Of a DNA stretch of 64,000 bases, positions 26,954-36,075 are shown piece by piece; within the stretch, counting starts at the first letter, position 1, and every line of letters begins with the position of its first letter. The position numbers were made by a program, and so were the translations under genes. The stretch lies in contig AP018040.2 in the NCBI GenBank assembly GCA_002356435.2, forward strand, positions 2,356,001-2,420,000, read 5' to 3'. This DNA is from Petrimonas sp. IBARAKI (GTDB lineage: Bacteria > Bacteroidota > Bacteroidia > Bacteroidales > Dysgonomonadaceae). The notes under the pieces were generated by a model. The model did no database searches and was not told where the DNA came from. It saw only the letters and a list, made by a program, of their open reading frames with translations.

Positions 26954-28108
26954 TTATTTGTTTATAATGATGCTGGTCTCTAAATGATTATCCGGAGATA
27001 TGGCAATATTAAACACATCTACTTGCAATTTCACCTGTTCCGGATGATTCCACAGTTCCTTTATTATTACCTGCCTCGGCTGATTGGGCTCCAGCACTAA
27101 CTGGCCCAAAGGATAGTTCTCAATGTTGTGCTCGGATCGAATTCTAATCCGATAAGGGACAGAGCTTTCATTTGTTATTGAAACAATCCAGATTGGCTCT
27201 CCGTTTCTGTCTCTGCTTTCTTTTGATATGTTTAATGAAGCTTTAAAAAGAGCATCAGCCTCCGGTAAACGTGCTATAATATTGTCATCCGTATAGACGG
27301 CAGTACGTCTGTTTATCAAGGCTTCCTTAACCGCCGCCTCACTTTTTTCTTTCGCGAAAACTAACGTCATGGGACGATGAGAATTGCGGTATGTGTAGAA
27401 AATATCTCCATGCGCATCACTGTTTCCCAGCATCGTGAGGTTGTATTTCTCCGCCATTCTGTGGGCAATGATATTGTATCGTCCATTTACTACCTCCACC
27501 CCTCGTAGTATTCCTTTATCAAACAGTTCACGATGAAACTGTGTGAAAATGGCGGTGTCTTTTTTATCCCACCACGAATATCCGGGGTGATTGTAAAATA
27601 CAAAAGCTCCCTGGCTTTGAGCCTCAAGAAAAGGAGCCATTAATTCCTCTTTCCTGATATTCTCTTTCATTACAAACTTCTTTTTGGTCTCTTGCATGTA
27701 ATCGATGGGGAGTTTGTTGACATCCTTGAGGAAAATGGCATTGTTGTGGTAGGGTGAAACTCTTGGAGAAATCTCACCGCCGTTTATCACGATCAACCCT
27801 TTGTCTTTTACTGCCTGAAGTGCAATTTCGTACGGCTTGTTGTAATCCCTTGCAATTAATTCGGGGAACCCCTCGTAATCGATATGATCGGTCATGGCAA
27901 TAACATCCAAACCGTCCCGTATAGCCTCGTTTACCCTGAGATTAGGCCAGACAGACCCGTCGGAGAATACGGTATGCAAATGAAAATCGCATTTCAAGGT
28001 TTTATAACCGGGGATATCGGGGATATTTACTGTTTGTTGAGCAGAGATATTACTCACAGCAAAGAGAAGAGCTGTGAGTAATAGTGCACTGACTGAATTT
28101 AATTTCAT
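26954..28108 (-). CDS. Exported PHP-domain metallophosphoesterase
   Basis: The frame opens at 28132 but that start would overlap the SusD stop; ATGs at 28111 or 28108 give a clean signal peptide (MKLNSVSALLLTALLFAVSNISAQ), so 28108 is chosen (384 residues). The PHP metal ligands are visible: DFHLHTVFSDGS, AMTDHIDYEGF, GEISP, YNHPGYSWWDK and GNSDAHGD. PHP proteins hydrolyse phosphate esters and diesters with two or three metals. A C-terminal beta-sandwich of about 110 residues (from IWIVSITNESS) follows. Its place after SusC/D and before a phosphodiester glycosidase suggests periplasmic dephosphorylation of an imported glycan. Confidence 0.85.
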   Translation of the reverse strand: MKLNSVSALLLTALLFAVSNISAQQTVNIPDIPGYKTLKCDFHLHTVFSDGSVWPNLRVNEAIRDGLDVIAMTDHIDYEGFPELIARDYNKPYEIALQAVKDKGLIVINGGEISPRVSPYHNNAIFLKDVNKLPIDYMQETKKKFVMKENIRKEELMAPFLEAQSQGAFVFYNHPGYSWWDKKDTAIFTQFHRELFDKGILRGVEVVNGRYNIIAHRMAEKYNLTMLGNSDAHGDIFYTYRNSHRPMTLVFAKEKSEAAVKEALINRRTAVYTDDNIIARLPEADALFKASLNISKESRDRNGEPIWIVSITNESSVPYRIRIRSEHNIENYPLGQLVLEPNQPRQVIIKELWNHPEQVKLQVDVFNIAISPDNHLETSIIINK

Positions 28109-28122
28109 CATAATAATATTAA

Positions 28123-29871
28123 TTAGTTCCAACCGGGATTTTGAGTTAATGCGGAATTAAGCGTTATATCTGTCTCGGATATCGGATAGAGATATTTCTT
28201 GTCTTCAAACTTCCTGACTTCGTCTTCTCGCCAAAGAATATGCCCTTTATCTCCTTCTGATAATCTGGATGCCTTATTGTCGATAACAAAATAGAAAATT
28301 CCCGTGGTTCCTTTTGCCGGAGCTTTGGCTACAAATGAGACATCAGGTGTGCCGTTGCCGTCAAGATCCATCGGATAGTCCATTGCGGGAATATATATTC
28401 CTTTCCATGACATTTCCAGTAAATGTCCTTTTTTCCATCTCAAAAGGTCATCATACCTGAACCCCTCATAGCACAGTTCAATTCCTCTTTCTCTTCTTAT
28501 TTCCAGTAAATACTTATCCGAAATTTCGGGGAAATAAACCTCCTGCAAATAAGTATCTGCTGCATCGGGCGCTTTCGCATTCACTCCAGCTCTTTTACGC
28601 AACAAGGCAATTGTTTGATTCCATGTAGTTTCATCGAACCGGTTAAGTTCCGCCAAGGCTTCTGCATGATTTAACAAGACCTCTGCGTACCTTATTATAC
28701 TAATGGAGTTATAAGCTTCTGATGTACCGTCTAATCTTTTATCGTCCAGGCTGAATTTTAAAATATGGTATCCGGTGTACGTATATCCGAAATTTGGTGG
28801 AGCCGCCGAGCCATCGCTCCGTTTATACCCCAATGAACGAATTGTTTGTGCCAGGCGATAATCACGATCCTTCATCTCTTCTGTAAACAAGAGCATATCG
28901 TAATTGGTTTTGTCGGTAAACCTTGAGCCATCTGTCATTAGGTATGTATTAACAAATTGCTTGTTTAACCCCCAGCGACTCCCATAAGTGGCACTGTTAA
29001 ATTTCCAGGTAATATTATGCCATCTTCTTAAAGCATTGTTGTAAATTACAGCCAACATCACTTCAGTATTTACTGGATTTTCACTGATAAAAAGTGTTCT
29101 ATAATCGGTTTCAGGGTTTCCGGTGTTGTAAATAGAATATTTTTTAGAATTTATCACCTTTGTTGATGCGTCAACTGCTTCTTCTAAAAACTTGTTCGCA
29201 GATGATTGCAAATTAAATTCGGGATGATACTTTCTGAATGTGCCTTCGAATAGACAAACTCTCGACTTGAAGGCTAGCGCAACTTGTCTTGTGATCAACG
29301 AAGACGTATTGTCTTTTGTATCCCTGATATTTTCGCAGGCAAAATTTAAGTCAGCCAGTACAGAATCCATAACCGCTGCCCTTGGATCGCGAGGCTTATA
29401 TAAATCTTTGTCGTCCGTAGCAAGTGCTTTTGAATACCACGGTACATCTCCATAGGTTTTCACTTTCTCGAAGTAAAAATGCGCTCTCCAAAATCGCGCG
29501 ATACCTTCATAATGATTCCTTGCCTCCTGAGGGATTGCATTGTTATTGAAATTCATCAAGAAATAATTGATATTCCTCAAGTCGCTCCAATTCCAAGCGG
29601 GGGCATCTCCTGAGTCATAAGAGCCTGCAATAAATTTAGGAGATTGTATCTTCGATGTGTAATCACCCATTTCATCAGATTGAACCAAAGCTAATCCATC
29701 CGGCAACCCCCTTTGATAAAACGAGTTCGTATATAATTCCAAATCTTTTTCGGTTTGAAAAAAAGTAGAGGGAACAAGTTTATCTACCGGCTCACTGTTT
29801 AGGAAATCTTCACAAGAAGACAAAGATATGATTATGAATAAAACGGTTGTGAGAATATTAAACTTTTTCAT
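28123..29871 (-). CDS. SusD/RagB family glycan-binding lipoprotein (locus A)
   Basis: A 582-residue SusD homolog with lipoprotein leader (IIISLSSCEDFLNSEP, Cys 20). The TPR-like helical core is shown by EGIARFWRAHFYFEKVKTYGDVPWY, YAEVLLNHAEALAEL and RRERGIELCYEGFRYDDLLRWKKG, and the usual C-terminus LTQNPGW. SusD proteins sit as a lid on the SusC barrel and capture glycan. The SusC gene ends 14 bp upstream, so the pair is co-transcribed. Confidence 0.95.
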   Translation of the reverse strand: MKKFNILTTVLFIIISLSSCEDFLNSEPVDKLVPSTFFQTEKDLELYTNSFYQRGLPDGLALVQSDEMGDYTSKIQSPKFIAGSYDSGDAPAWNWSDLRNINYFLMNFNNNAIPQEARNHYEGIARFWRAHFYFEKVKTYGDVPWYSKALATDDKDLYKPRDPRAAVMDSVLADLNFACENIRDTKDNTSSLITRQVALAFKSRVCLFEGTFRKYHPEFNLQSSANKFLEEAVDASTKVINSKKYSIYNTGNPETDYRTLFISENPVNTEVMLAVIYNNALRRWHNITWKFNSATYGSRWGLNKQFVNTYLMTDGSRFTDKTNYDMLLFTEEMKDRDYRLAQTIRSLGYKRSDGSAAPPNFGYTYTGYHILKFSLDDKRLDGTSEAYNSISIIRYAEVLLNHAEALAELNRFDETTWNQTIALLRKRAGVNAKAPDAADTYLQEVYFPEISDKYLLEIRRERGIELCYEGFRYDDLLRWKKGHLLEMSWKGIYIPAMDYPMDLDGNGTPDVSFVAKAPAKGTTGIFYFVIDNKASRLSEGDKGHILWREDEVRKFEDKKYLYPISETDITLNSALTQNPGWN

Positions 29872-29885
29872 TTTTATTTTCTATT

Positions 29886-32800
29886 TTAAAAAGTAAGATT
29901 TAACCCTATGGTCCATGTTTTTAACATCGGATATGCATCTCCCTGTCCATGGCTATTTGTCATTTCTCCCAAAGGGTTTTCAATCACTTCGGGATCGAAA
30001 CTGTCGGTATGTTTGAAAATACCCGAGAAGGTCAGTATATTTTGTCCGGATATAAATACCTGGGCGCTGGAGATTTTCATATTATCTACTAACTGCTTGG
30101 GTAAAGTATAGTCAACCATGAGATTTTTCAGTCTTATATAACTGGCATCCTGCAAATATCTGGTTTGAGGTGCACCAAGAGACCGATTAGTTCCCAATGC
30201 CGTGTAGCCTCTATACCTTGGAAAGTATCCATTTGGATTATCTTCTGACCACATATCCTCGTATAACTTAACAGGCTGAAAACCATAAGGCCTATTGTAA
30301 GGTCCGTAAAAAAGGTCTGCTTCCGGTGCAAAATACCAGTCTCTTTTGCCAATCCCCTGAAAGAAAGCCGAAACGCCAAATCCGTTCCAGTTTCCCGATA
30401 GTGTAAATCCGAATTGGTATCTAGGAGAGTCGTTCCCAATAATTTTCCTGTCACCCGGATTATCGAGCGTGTTATTTCCCTGATTGATAACATCATCATT
30501 ATTCAAGTCCGCAAATTTAAGATCTCCCGGCAACCACTTGTTGCTATTGGAGTTTCTAAGATAGCTCTGATCCGCATGTTTGGCGACTTCCTCCTCCGAA
30601 GTAAACAACCCCAACGTTTCAAAACCCCATATTTCACCCATCTGCTTCCCTACGTAATGAGAGTTGATAAGCTTGATGGGGTTACCAGATTCATCCAGAG
30701 GGCTATTAAACTTGGTTATGAACGACTTGCTGTCCCAGAGAGACCCTGTAAATCCATATCTGAAAGGCTTTCCGCCAAGCATAAACTGATCTTTCCACGA
30801 CAGGGTAAACTCCCATCCTTTGGTAGATAAGTCTGCGTAATTGCCATAAGGGACTGTAGCTCCAAAAACATTTGGCAGCGGTGGCCCTGCAGTAAACATA
30901 TCGGTTGTTTTTCTGTTGTACCAGTCGTAAGTCAGGCTAAGCCTGTTATCTAGAAGGATCACATCGGCACCCACATCAAACGTAGTGGCTCTTTCCCAGG
31001 TTAGTCCGTCGGGTATTACAGAAGGCATGCTGGTATAACCGGGCTGTACTCCCCCAAGAATAACCCCTGTTTTTGAAACGGACATGGTTTCCAGGAATCT
31101 GTAAGGAGCAACGTTTCCGTTACCTAAAGAACCGTACGATGCTCTAAGTTTCAGGTAGTCAAGTCCATGCTGGATGTTTTTCATAAATGTCTCTTCCGTA
31201 ACATTCCACCCCGCTGAGACTGAAGGAAAGAATCCCCATTGCTGAGTAATTGGAAATTTCGAAGATCCATCGTAACGGCCATTCAGCTCTATAAGGTATT
31301 TATTCAAATAATTGTAGTTGAGGCGATAGAAGAGCCCAACATACGCCCAATCATTTCCTCCGCCTGTGATACGGTAATTTAGTCCATCCAGCAGATTATA
31401 ATCCGGTTTGGATTCAACTAATAAGACATCGCGATCAGTGTTTAATTTTTCCAGTCTGTTTTTTTCTATATTCAGCCCTGCCAGCATGTTTACGGTATGG
31501 GATTCTTTGAAGGTCTTATTGACATTTGCAGTTAAATTAGATACCCAATAGGTTGTCTCATCGTTAAACTGCCGGAGGCGGCTGTTCCCGTATCTGTTTA
31601 TTTCTCCGGGAGCATTGCTGTAATTTATAAAGTTGTTCCACCGTTTATCTTTATCCCATTTTTTCGAAAAAGTGATATCTGCCTTGAGCTGCAGTAAATC
31701 CTTTATCGGTTCGGCAATTACAGCTGCAGTATTTCTCACATAAAAATTTCTTTGTTCTGACTTGCTGTTTCCTTCCACGAACGACGCCATGGTATATGCC
31801 GTGTTATGCGTATAGGTCCCATCGGGATTTTTTAATACCGTCATAGGGAATCCTTGTACAGCAAAGTATCTCCAAATTCCCGCATCACCATTAGGCAATA
31901 ATGGATAACTGTAAGTATATGTGCTGATGTCGAAGTTATCTTGAAACGTTAACCAGTCATTTGCTTTAACCTCTCCCTTGGCCCTTACATTAAAACGATC
32001 ATAGTTGTCTGAGGAGTTATTGAAAATCCCATCTTGATGGTAATATCTCCCTGAAATATAGAAGTTGGTGTTCCTGGTACCGCCGGCCACATTTAATGCG
32101 ACATCGGTGGCAGGCATCACATCTTTATACAATACGTCAAACCAATCCGTATTTCCAAAATACTCATACCTGTTCAATTGTTCATTGAAAACCACTTCAG
32201 GGAGATCAGGATTTTCATCGTGTTCTTTAAGTCGGTCCAGGTATTCCAGAGAAAAAGGGAATATGCTATTCACTGAAATTGGATGGGTTATATAATCGTA
32301 CCAAGCGTAAAAAGCATCATCAAAATTTTTCGCCCATTGATAACCATTCGTAACCAGGCCTGGATCAATCGTGCGTTTATTAAATGACTGACTGATATTT
32401 AAATTGACTTTTGGTTTCCCTTCCTGTGCCGATCTTGTGATAATGAGTACCACTCCAAAAGCCGCCCGAGAGCCATAGATTGCCGCGGATGAGGCATCCT
32501 TTAATATGGAGACGCTTTCTATGTCATTCGGGTTCAACAAGTTTGGATCACCCTCCACTCCGTCTATCAAAACCAACGCACTTCCTCCTGCGCCAATTGA
32601 GGTTATACCCCTGATATTGTAATCTGCCGTTCTTGTAGGACTTCCATCCGACATCCTGATATTGAGGTTTGGCAAGGTTCCCTGCAAAAGCCTTGTCAGG
32701 TTTGGGGCAGGCCTATTTTCAAGCACCTCATTACTTACTTGAGAAACAGCACCTGTCAGGTTTACTTTCCTCTGGGTTCCATAACCTACAACAACCACTT

Positions 32801-33122
32801 CATCCAACAACTCCGAATCTTCACGAAGGACAACATTCATCACGGAATTTCCATCCCAGACAAGTTCTTGTTCCGCAAATCCAATATAAGTGAATATAAC
32901 GGTAGAGTGTGTCTTGACATTTATTGAAAAATTTCCATCAATATCCGTCACTGTTCCATTCGTAGTCCCTTTCTCTACCACATTAACCCCGATAAGTGGA
33001 ATGCCATCCACATCTTTTACAACTCCTTTAAGAGTACTGTTTTGTCCTGAAACTCTTATAGAAAGAGCAAAAAAGAGTACAATCAAACAAATAAAAGTGT
33101 TTGATAAATTAACTTTAACCAT
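29886..33122 (-). CDS. SusC/RagA family TonB-linked glycan transporter (locus A)
   Basis: A 1078-residue outer-membrane transporter. After the signal peptide come a carboxypeptidase-D-regulatory-like domain (VKDVDGIPLIGVNVVEKGTT, about 34-110), the plug with VVVGYGTQRKVNLTGAV and FVLID-like GVEGDPNLLNPNDIES, and a 22-strand barrel ending in GLNLTF. First gene of the locus A operon, which continues with susD, the PHP phosphoesterase and the phosphodiester glycosidase. A 20-bp motif shared with locus B lies upstream at 33201-33220. Confidence 0.97.
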   Translation of the reverse strand: MVKVNLSNTFICLIVLFFALSIRVSGQNSTLKGVVKDVDGIPLIGVNVVEKGTTNGTVTDIDGNFSINVKTHSTVIFTYIGFAEQELVWDGNSVMNVVLREDSELLDEVVVVGYGTQRKVNLTGAVSQVSNEVLENRPAPNLTRLLQGTLPNLNIRMSDGSPTRTADYNIRGITSIGAGGSALVLIDGVEGDPNLLNPNDIESVSILKDASSAAIYGSRAAFGVVLIITRSAQEGKPKVNLNISQSFNKRTIDPGLVTNGYQWAKNFDDAFYAWYDYITHPISVNSIFPFSLEYLDRLKEHDENPDLPEVVFNEQLNRYEYFGNTDWFDVLYKDVMPATDVALNVAGGTRNTNFYISGRYYHQDGIFNNSSDNYDRFNVRAKGEVKANDWLTFQDNFDISTYTYSYPLLPNGDAGIWRYFAVQGFPMTVLKNPDGTYTHNTAYTMASFVEGNSKSEQRNFYVRNTAAVIAEPIKDLLQLKADITFSKKWDKDKRWNNFINYSNAPGEINRYGNSRLRQFNDETTYWVSNLTANVNKTFKESHTVNMLAGLNIEKNRLEKLNTDRDVLLVESKPDYNLLDGLNYRITGGGNDWAYVGLFYRLNYNYLNKYLIELNGRYDGSSKFPITQQWGFFPSVSAGWNVTEETFMKNIQHGLDYLKLRASYGSLGNGNVAPYRFLETMSVSKTGVILGGVQPGYTSMPSVIPDGLTWERATTFDVGADVILLDNRLSLTYDWYNRKTTDMFTAGPPLPNVFGATVPYGNYADLSTKGWEFTLSWKDQFMLGGKPFRYGFTGSLWDSKSFITKFNSPLDESGNPIKLINSHYVGKQMGEIWGFETLGLFTSEEEVAKHADQSYLRNSNSNKWLPGDLKFADLNNDDVINQGNNTLDNPGDRKIIGNDSPRYQFGFTLSGNWNGFGVSAFFQGIGKRDWYFAPEADLFYGPYNRPYGFQPVKLYEDMWSEDNPNGYFPRYRGYTALGTNRSLGAPQTRYLQDASYIRLKNLMVDYTLPKQLVDNMKISSAQVFISGQNILTFSGIFKHTDSFDPEVIENPLGEMTNSHGQGDAYPMLKTWTIGLNLTF

Positions 33123-33157
33123 AAAATTTCTATCTAATTATATTAAAAACTCGGCGG

Positions 33158-33220
33158 CAAAGGAAAGGTATTATTGTTACGAGGTGGTTTCGTTTATATT
33201 AAGAGTTTGTTAATTAACAT
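33158..33220 (-). promoter_or_regulatory. Promoter and shared upstream motif of locus A susC
   Basis: On the minus strand the motif ATGTTAATTAACAAACTCTT (33220-33201) lies 43 bases before TTCCTTTG (33165-33158), a near match to the -7 consensus, 35 bp before the start codon. Locus B has the same arrangement at exactly the same distance, which supports a common regulator. Confidence 0.5.
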
Positions 33221-33311
33221 ATGGATTAGTCTGCATGGCTAACCTCATAAAACAGTAGGTGAAGTACCGTTGGATGCAGGCTTCACTATCACTATCCTGC
33301 ATGAACGTCAA

Positions 33312-33348
33312 CACCCGTAAGAAGGGTTATAAAACCGACTTACGGGTG
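33312..33348 (-). terminator. Hairpin terminator after the DUF6528-like gene
   Basis: Perfect 10-bp stem CACCCGTAAG/CTTACGGGTG with an inner GGTT/AACC stem in the 17-base loop. It lies 34 bp beyond the stop at 33382; the minus strand after it has only a weak T tract. Confidence 0.55.
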
Positions 33349-33381
33349 CTTTACTGCAGTGCTGATTAAAACGTATCCGAA

Positions 33382-34287
33382 TTATTTGATGACCCTCACT
33401 TTATACACGTCAATTTCGGGGATCGTTATTTTTTTGGTTGGATTTATGGAGTATATGTTGTGGGTCCACCAGCTTATCTCACCCTTTGTATAGATGAGAT
33501 GATCCGCTTTTTCGTCGTAATAGACCGACTTGACATCGGGCTCGTTCGCAAGGGGAGCAAAAGGCTCAAACGCATTGCTGTTTAAATCGAACTTCCATAC
33601 TTTTTTCGACGTGGTTATCAGCAGCTGGTTTTCCGAAGAGGCATACAGGTCATGCCCGCCCGTTTCCGGCAGTGTCCATTTCTCCTCCAGTTGTAAACCC
33701 GGGTTGGGAGTGTCCCAGTCAACCAGCGAATACGCCCTCAGCTCATCGTATCCCAACGCATAGAGCAGGTTCCTTCCCGCCATCCAGGTAACGCCGTGGC
33801 CGGAATACAACGAATCGCTGAACAACACGATATTTGAACGGCCCGCATCGTAAATTTCCAACCGGTTCCCCTTGTCGGCGGTAGACAATGCAACCGCTAT
33901 ACGATTGCCGGGAAGGTACTCAACGGAGTGCGCATTGGGTGTGATGGCGTAAAAGAGGCATTTCCGGGTCGCACGGTCCACCAGCAGGGTTCCTCCGCTC
34001 GAGGAACAGATCAGGATCTTGGTATGGTTGTCTACCGATTTGTGATCATCCACGGTCCTCATGTGCCGGATCATTGTATCGGGCATGTTCATGACTTCGG
34101 ATGTCTTCAGGTACCAATTGACTTTCTTTACGCTGTCGGCCGAGTTGTCGAAATCCAGGATCATCACCACATTGTCTCCCCCGACGATTATTTCCCGCGG
34201 AAGCTTCGAGTTTGATTCGCTGCACGAAACGGCAACGAAAAGGAAGAAAACGAGAGCGATCCAATCAACACATTTACATTTTGTCAT
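33382..34287 (-). CDS. Lipoprotein with beta-propeller-like repeats (DUF6528-like), locus B
   Basis: A 301-residue lipoprotein (leader ending VAVSCSES, Cys 22). The body has propeller-like strands such as IIVGGDNVVMILDFDN, LLVDRATRKCLFY, NRLEIYDAGRSNIVLF and SENQLLITTSKKVWKFDLNS. I take it as a member of the DUF6528 family by pattern, which is common in glycan loci; function unknown. It starts 8 bp after the SusD gene of locus B and ends that operon. It may bind glycan at the surface. Confidence 0.6.
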   Translation of the reverse strand: MTKCKCVDWIALVFFLFVAVSCSESNSKLPREIIVGGDNVVMILDFDNSADSVKKVNWYLKTSEVMNMPDTMIRHMRTVDDHKSVDNHTKILICSSSGGTLLVDRATRKCLFYAITPNAHSVEYLPGNRIAVALSTADKGNRLEIYDAGRSNIVLFSDSLYSGHGVTWMAGRNLLYALGYDELRAYSLVDWDTPNPGLQLEEKWTLPETGGHDLYASSENQLLITTSKKVWKFDLNSNAFEPFAPLANEPDVKSVYYDEKADHLIYTKGEISWWTHNIYSINPTKKITIPEIDVYKVRVIK

Positions 34288-34294
34288 CGTTCTT

Positions 34295-36064
34295 TTAGTT
34301 TAAGTTATCCCATCCGGGATTTTGTTTCAACATTTTATTTAACGTAAGCTCTTCAGTAGGAATCGGGTTGAGGTATTCCCAGTCTTTAAATTCGGGCAAT
34401 TCTCTTGAGTAAGGTATTATTCTGCCATATTCCCCCTCACTCAATGCCGCCACATCCGCCAAACGAAAATACTGAACTCCTGCGATGCGATCGGACGGAG
34501 GAGTCTGATTATTTTTTAGGACATATAAGTCGGGACTCCCATCATTATTCAGATCGATATAGGTGTTGAATTCTTTTATATACATACCTTGATAACGATC
34601 CCTGAAGAGCTGTCCTTCTTTCCATCTTTTTAAATCTTCCGTTCTAAATCCTTCAAAAGCCAACTCCACCCTCCTCTCTCTTCTTATTTCAAGAATCATG
34701 GGGTCTGAAGTATTTTTATAATAATCATCCAAATAAGGATCCAGAGGCGAATTTATGGAAAGAGGAGGTAAATTTACTCTTTTTCTGATTAAATTCACAG
34801 AAATATCCAAGTCTTCTTGTGTTAAAATGCCTAGCTCAGCTTTCGCCTCCGCATAATTTAATAAAACCTCTGCATACCTGATCATGATCACATCCCTCAG
34901 TCCGCCGCCCTGATCTTCTATAGGGGGCCCTACTCTTTTATGTATCATATAACCGGTAGTATTCTGATTGAAATCGGTCAAAGCTTCGGCACTTGTCCCT
35001 ACCCTTACGTATCCGGGGAAAACCAGGGTTTGCCATAGACGGGGATCTCTGTCCTTAAACTCATCCATATAAGGTAATGCACGCCTCTTGCTCTCATCGG
35101 GATATCTTTTCTGGAATGTCTCCCCATTACTCATCAAGTAATCAGAAATTAAAGAATAAGTAGCGCCATAGTTTCCATTCGAAGTGGATGTGAAATTAGG
35201 AGTATAATAAAAGTATTGGTTCTGTGTGGACCGGGCTAAAATAACCTCCTCCGTATAAGCATCCTTGGGCTGGAAAAGATTAAAGTAATCACGATGCGGA
35301 TCTCCCGTAGAATAAATCGTATACATTCCGGATTCCATTAACTCCTTGCTTGCGTCAACAGCCTCCTGAAGAAGTACCTTGCAGGCATTTGCGTCCCTAA
35401 GCCCATGATATTTTGAATATGTTCCTTCGTATAACAGTATACGGGACTTCAACGCAAGTCCCATCCATTTTGAAATTCTGTTTTTTGTTTTTTCGACAGG
35501 AAGATACCGGATGGCAAAATCTACATCCTTTCTTATTGAATCAACAATTAAGGTACGGGGATCTCTCGGTTTAAAGATCAAATCTTCATCACTTGTCGCT
35601 AGCGGCTGGGAATACCAGGGGACATCTCCGAATTGCTGCACTTTCTTATAATAGAACCATGCCCGGAAAAATTTTCCTAAAGCTATGTGTTTATTTTTTA
35701 CAGACGGATCCAGCTTAGAGTTATTCACGTTATGAATGAAATAGTTGATATTCCTTAATTGAGACCAGTTCCATCCGCCACTGCCAAGTGCTGTAGGCAT
35801 TGAATAAACGCCCCTGCGAAGAGCCGGAGGTGAAGTTTTGTGTTCGCAATTATCGCTTGTGAAATCTGCAAGAATATCGCCTCTATCGATGTAATTGTAG
35901 AAACTGTTCGAAAAAGTTTCAATGCTACTTTCATTTTCCCAGAATGCCTCGGATTCCGCCAGTTTTGTCAATGGTTTTAATTCCAAAAAATCGTCGTTGC
36001 AGGAATACAGAAATATTATTGCTGTAATTATTACGGTGAGGTGTAAATATTTTATTGTTTTCAT
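34295..36064 (-). CDS. SusD/RagB family glycan-binding lipoprotein (locus B)
   Basis: A 589-residue SusD homolog with lipoprotein leader (IIFLYSCNDDFLELKPL, Cys 22), the core YYKKVQQFGDVPWYSQPL, YAEVLLNYAEAKAELG and RRERRVELAFEGFRTEDLKRWKEG, and C-terminal LKQNPGWDN. It lies 11 bp after the susC gene. It is related to the locus A protein but clearly distinct, suggesting a different ligand. Confidence 0.95.
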   Translation of the reverse strand: MKTIKYLHLTVIITAIIFLYSCNDDFLELKPLTKLAESEAFWENESSIETFSNSFYNYIDRGDILADFTSDNCEHKTSPPALRRGVYSMPTALGSGGWNWSQLRNINYFIHNVNNSKLDPSVKNKHIALGKFFRAWFYYKKVQQFGDVPWYSQPLATSDEDLIFKPRDPRTLIVDSIRKDVDFAIRYLPVEKTKNRISKWMGLALKSRILLYEGTYSKYHGLRDANACKVLLQEAVDASKELMESGMYTIYSTGDPHRDYFNLFQPKDAYTEEVILARSTQNQYFYYTPNFTSTSNGNYGATYSLISDYLMSNGETFQKRYPDESKRRALPYMDEFKDRDPRLWQTLVFPGYVRVGTSAEALTDFNQNTTGYMIHKRVGPPIEDQGGGLRDVIMIRYAEVLLNYAEAKAELGILTQEDLDISVNLIRKRVNLPPLSINSPLDPYLDDYYKNTSDPMILEIRRERRVELAFEGFRTEDLKRWKEGQLFRDRYQGMYIKEFNTYIDLNNDGSPDLYVLKNNQTPPSDRIAGVQYFRLADVAALSEGEYGRIIPYSRELPEFKDWEYLNPIPTEELTLNKMLKQNPGWDNLN

Positions 36065-36075
36065 ATTTTCATCTT

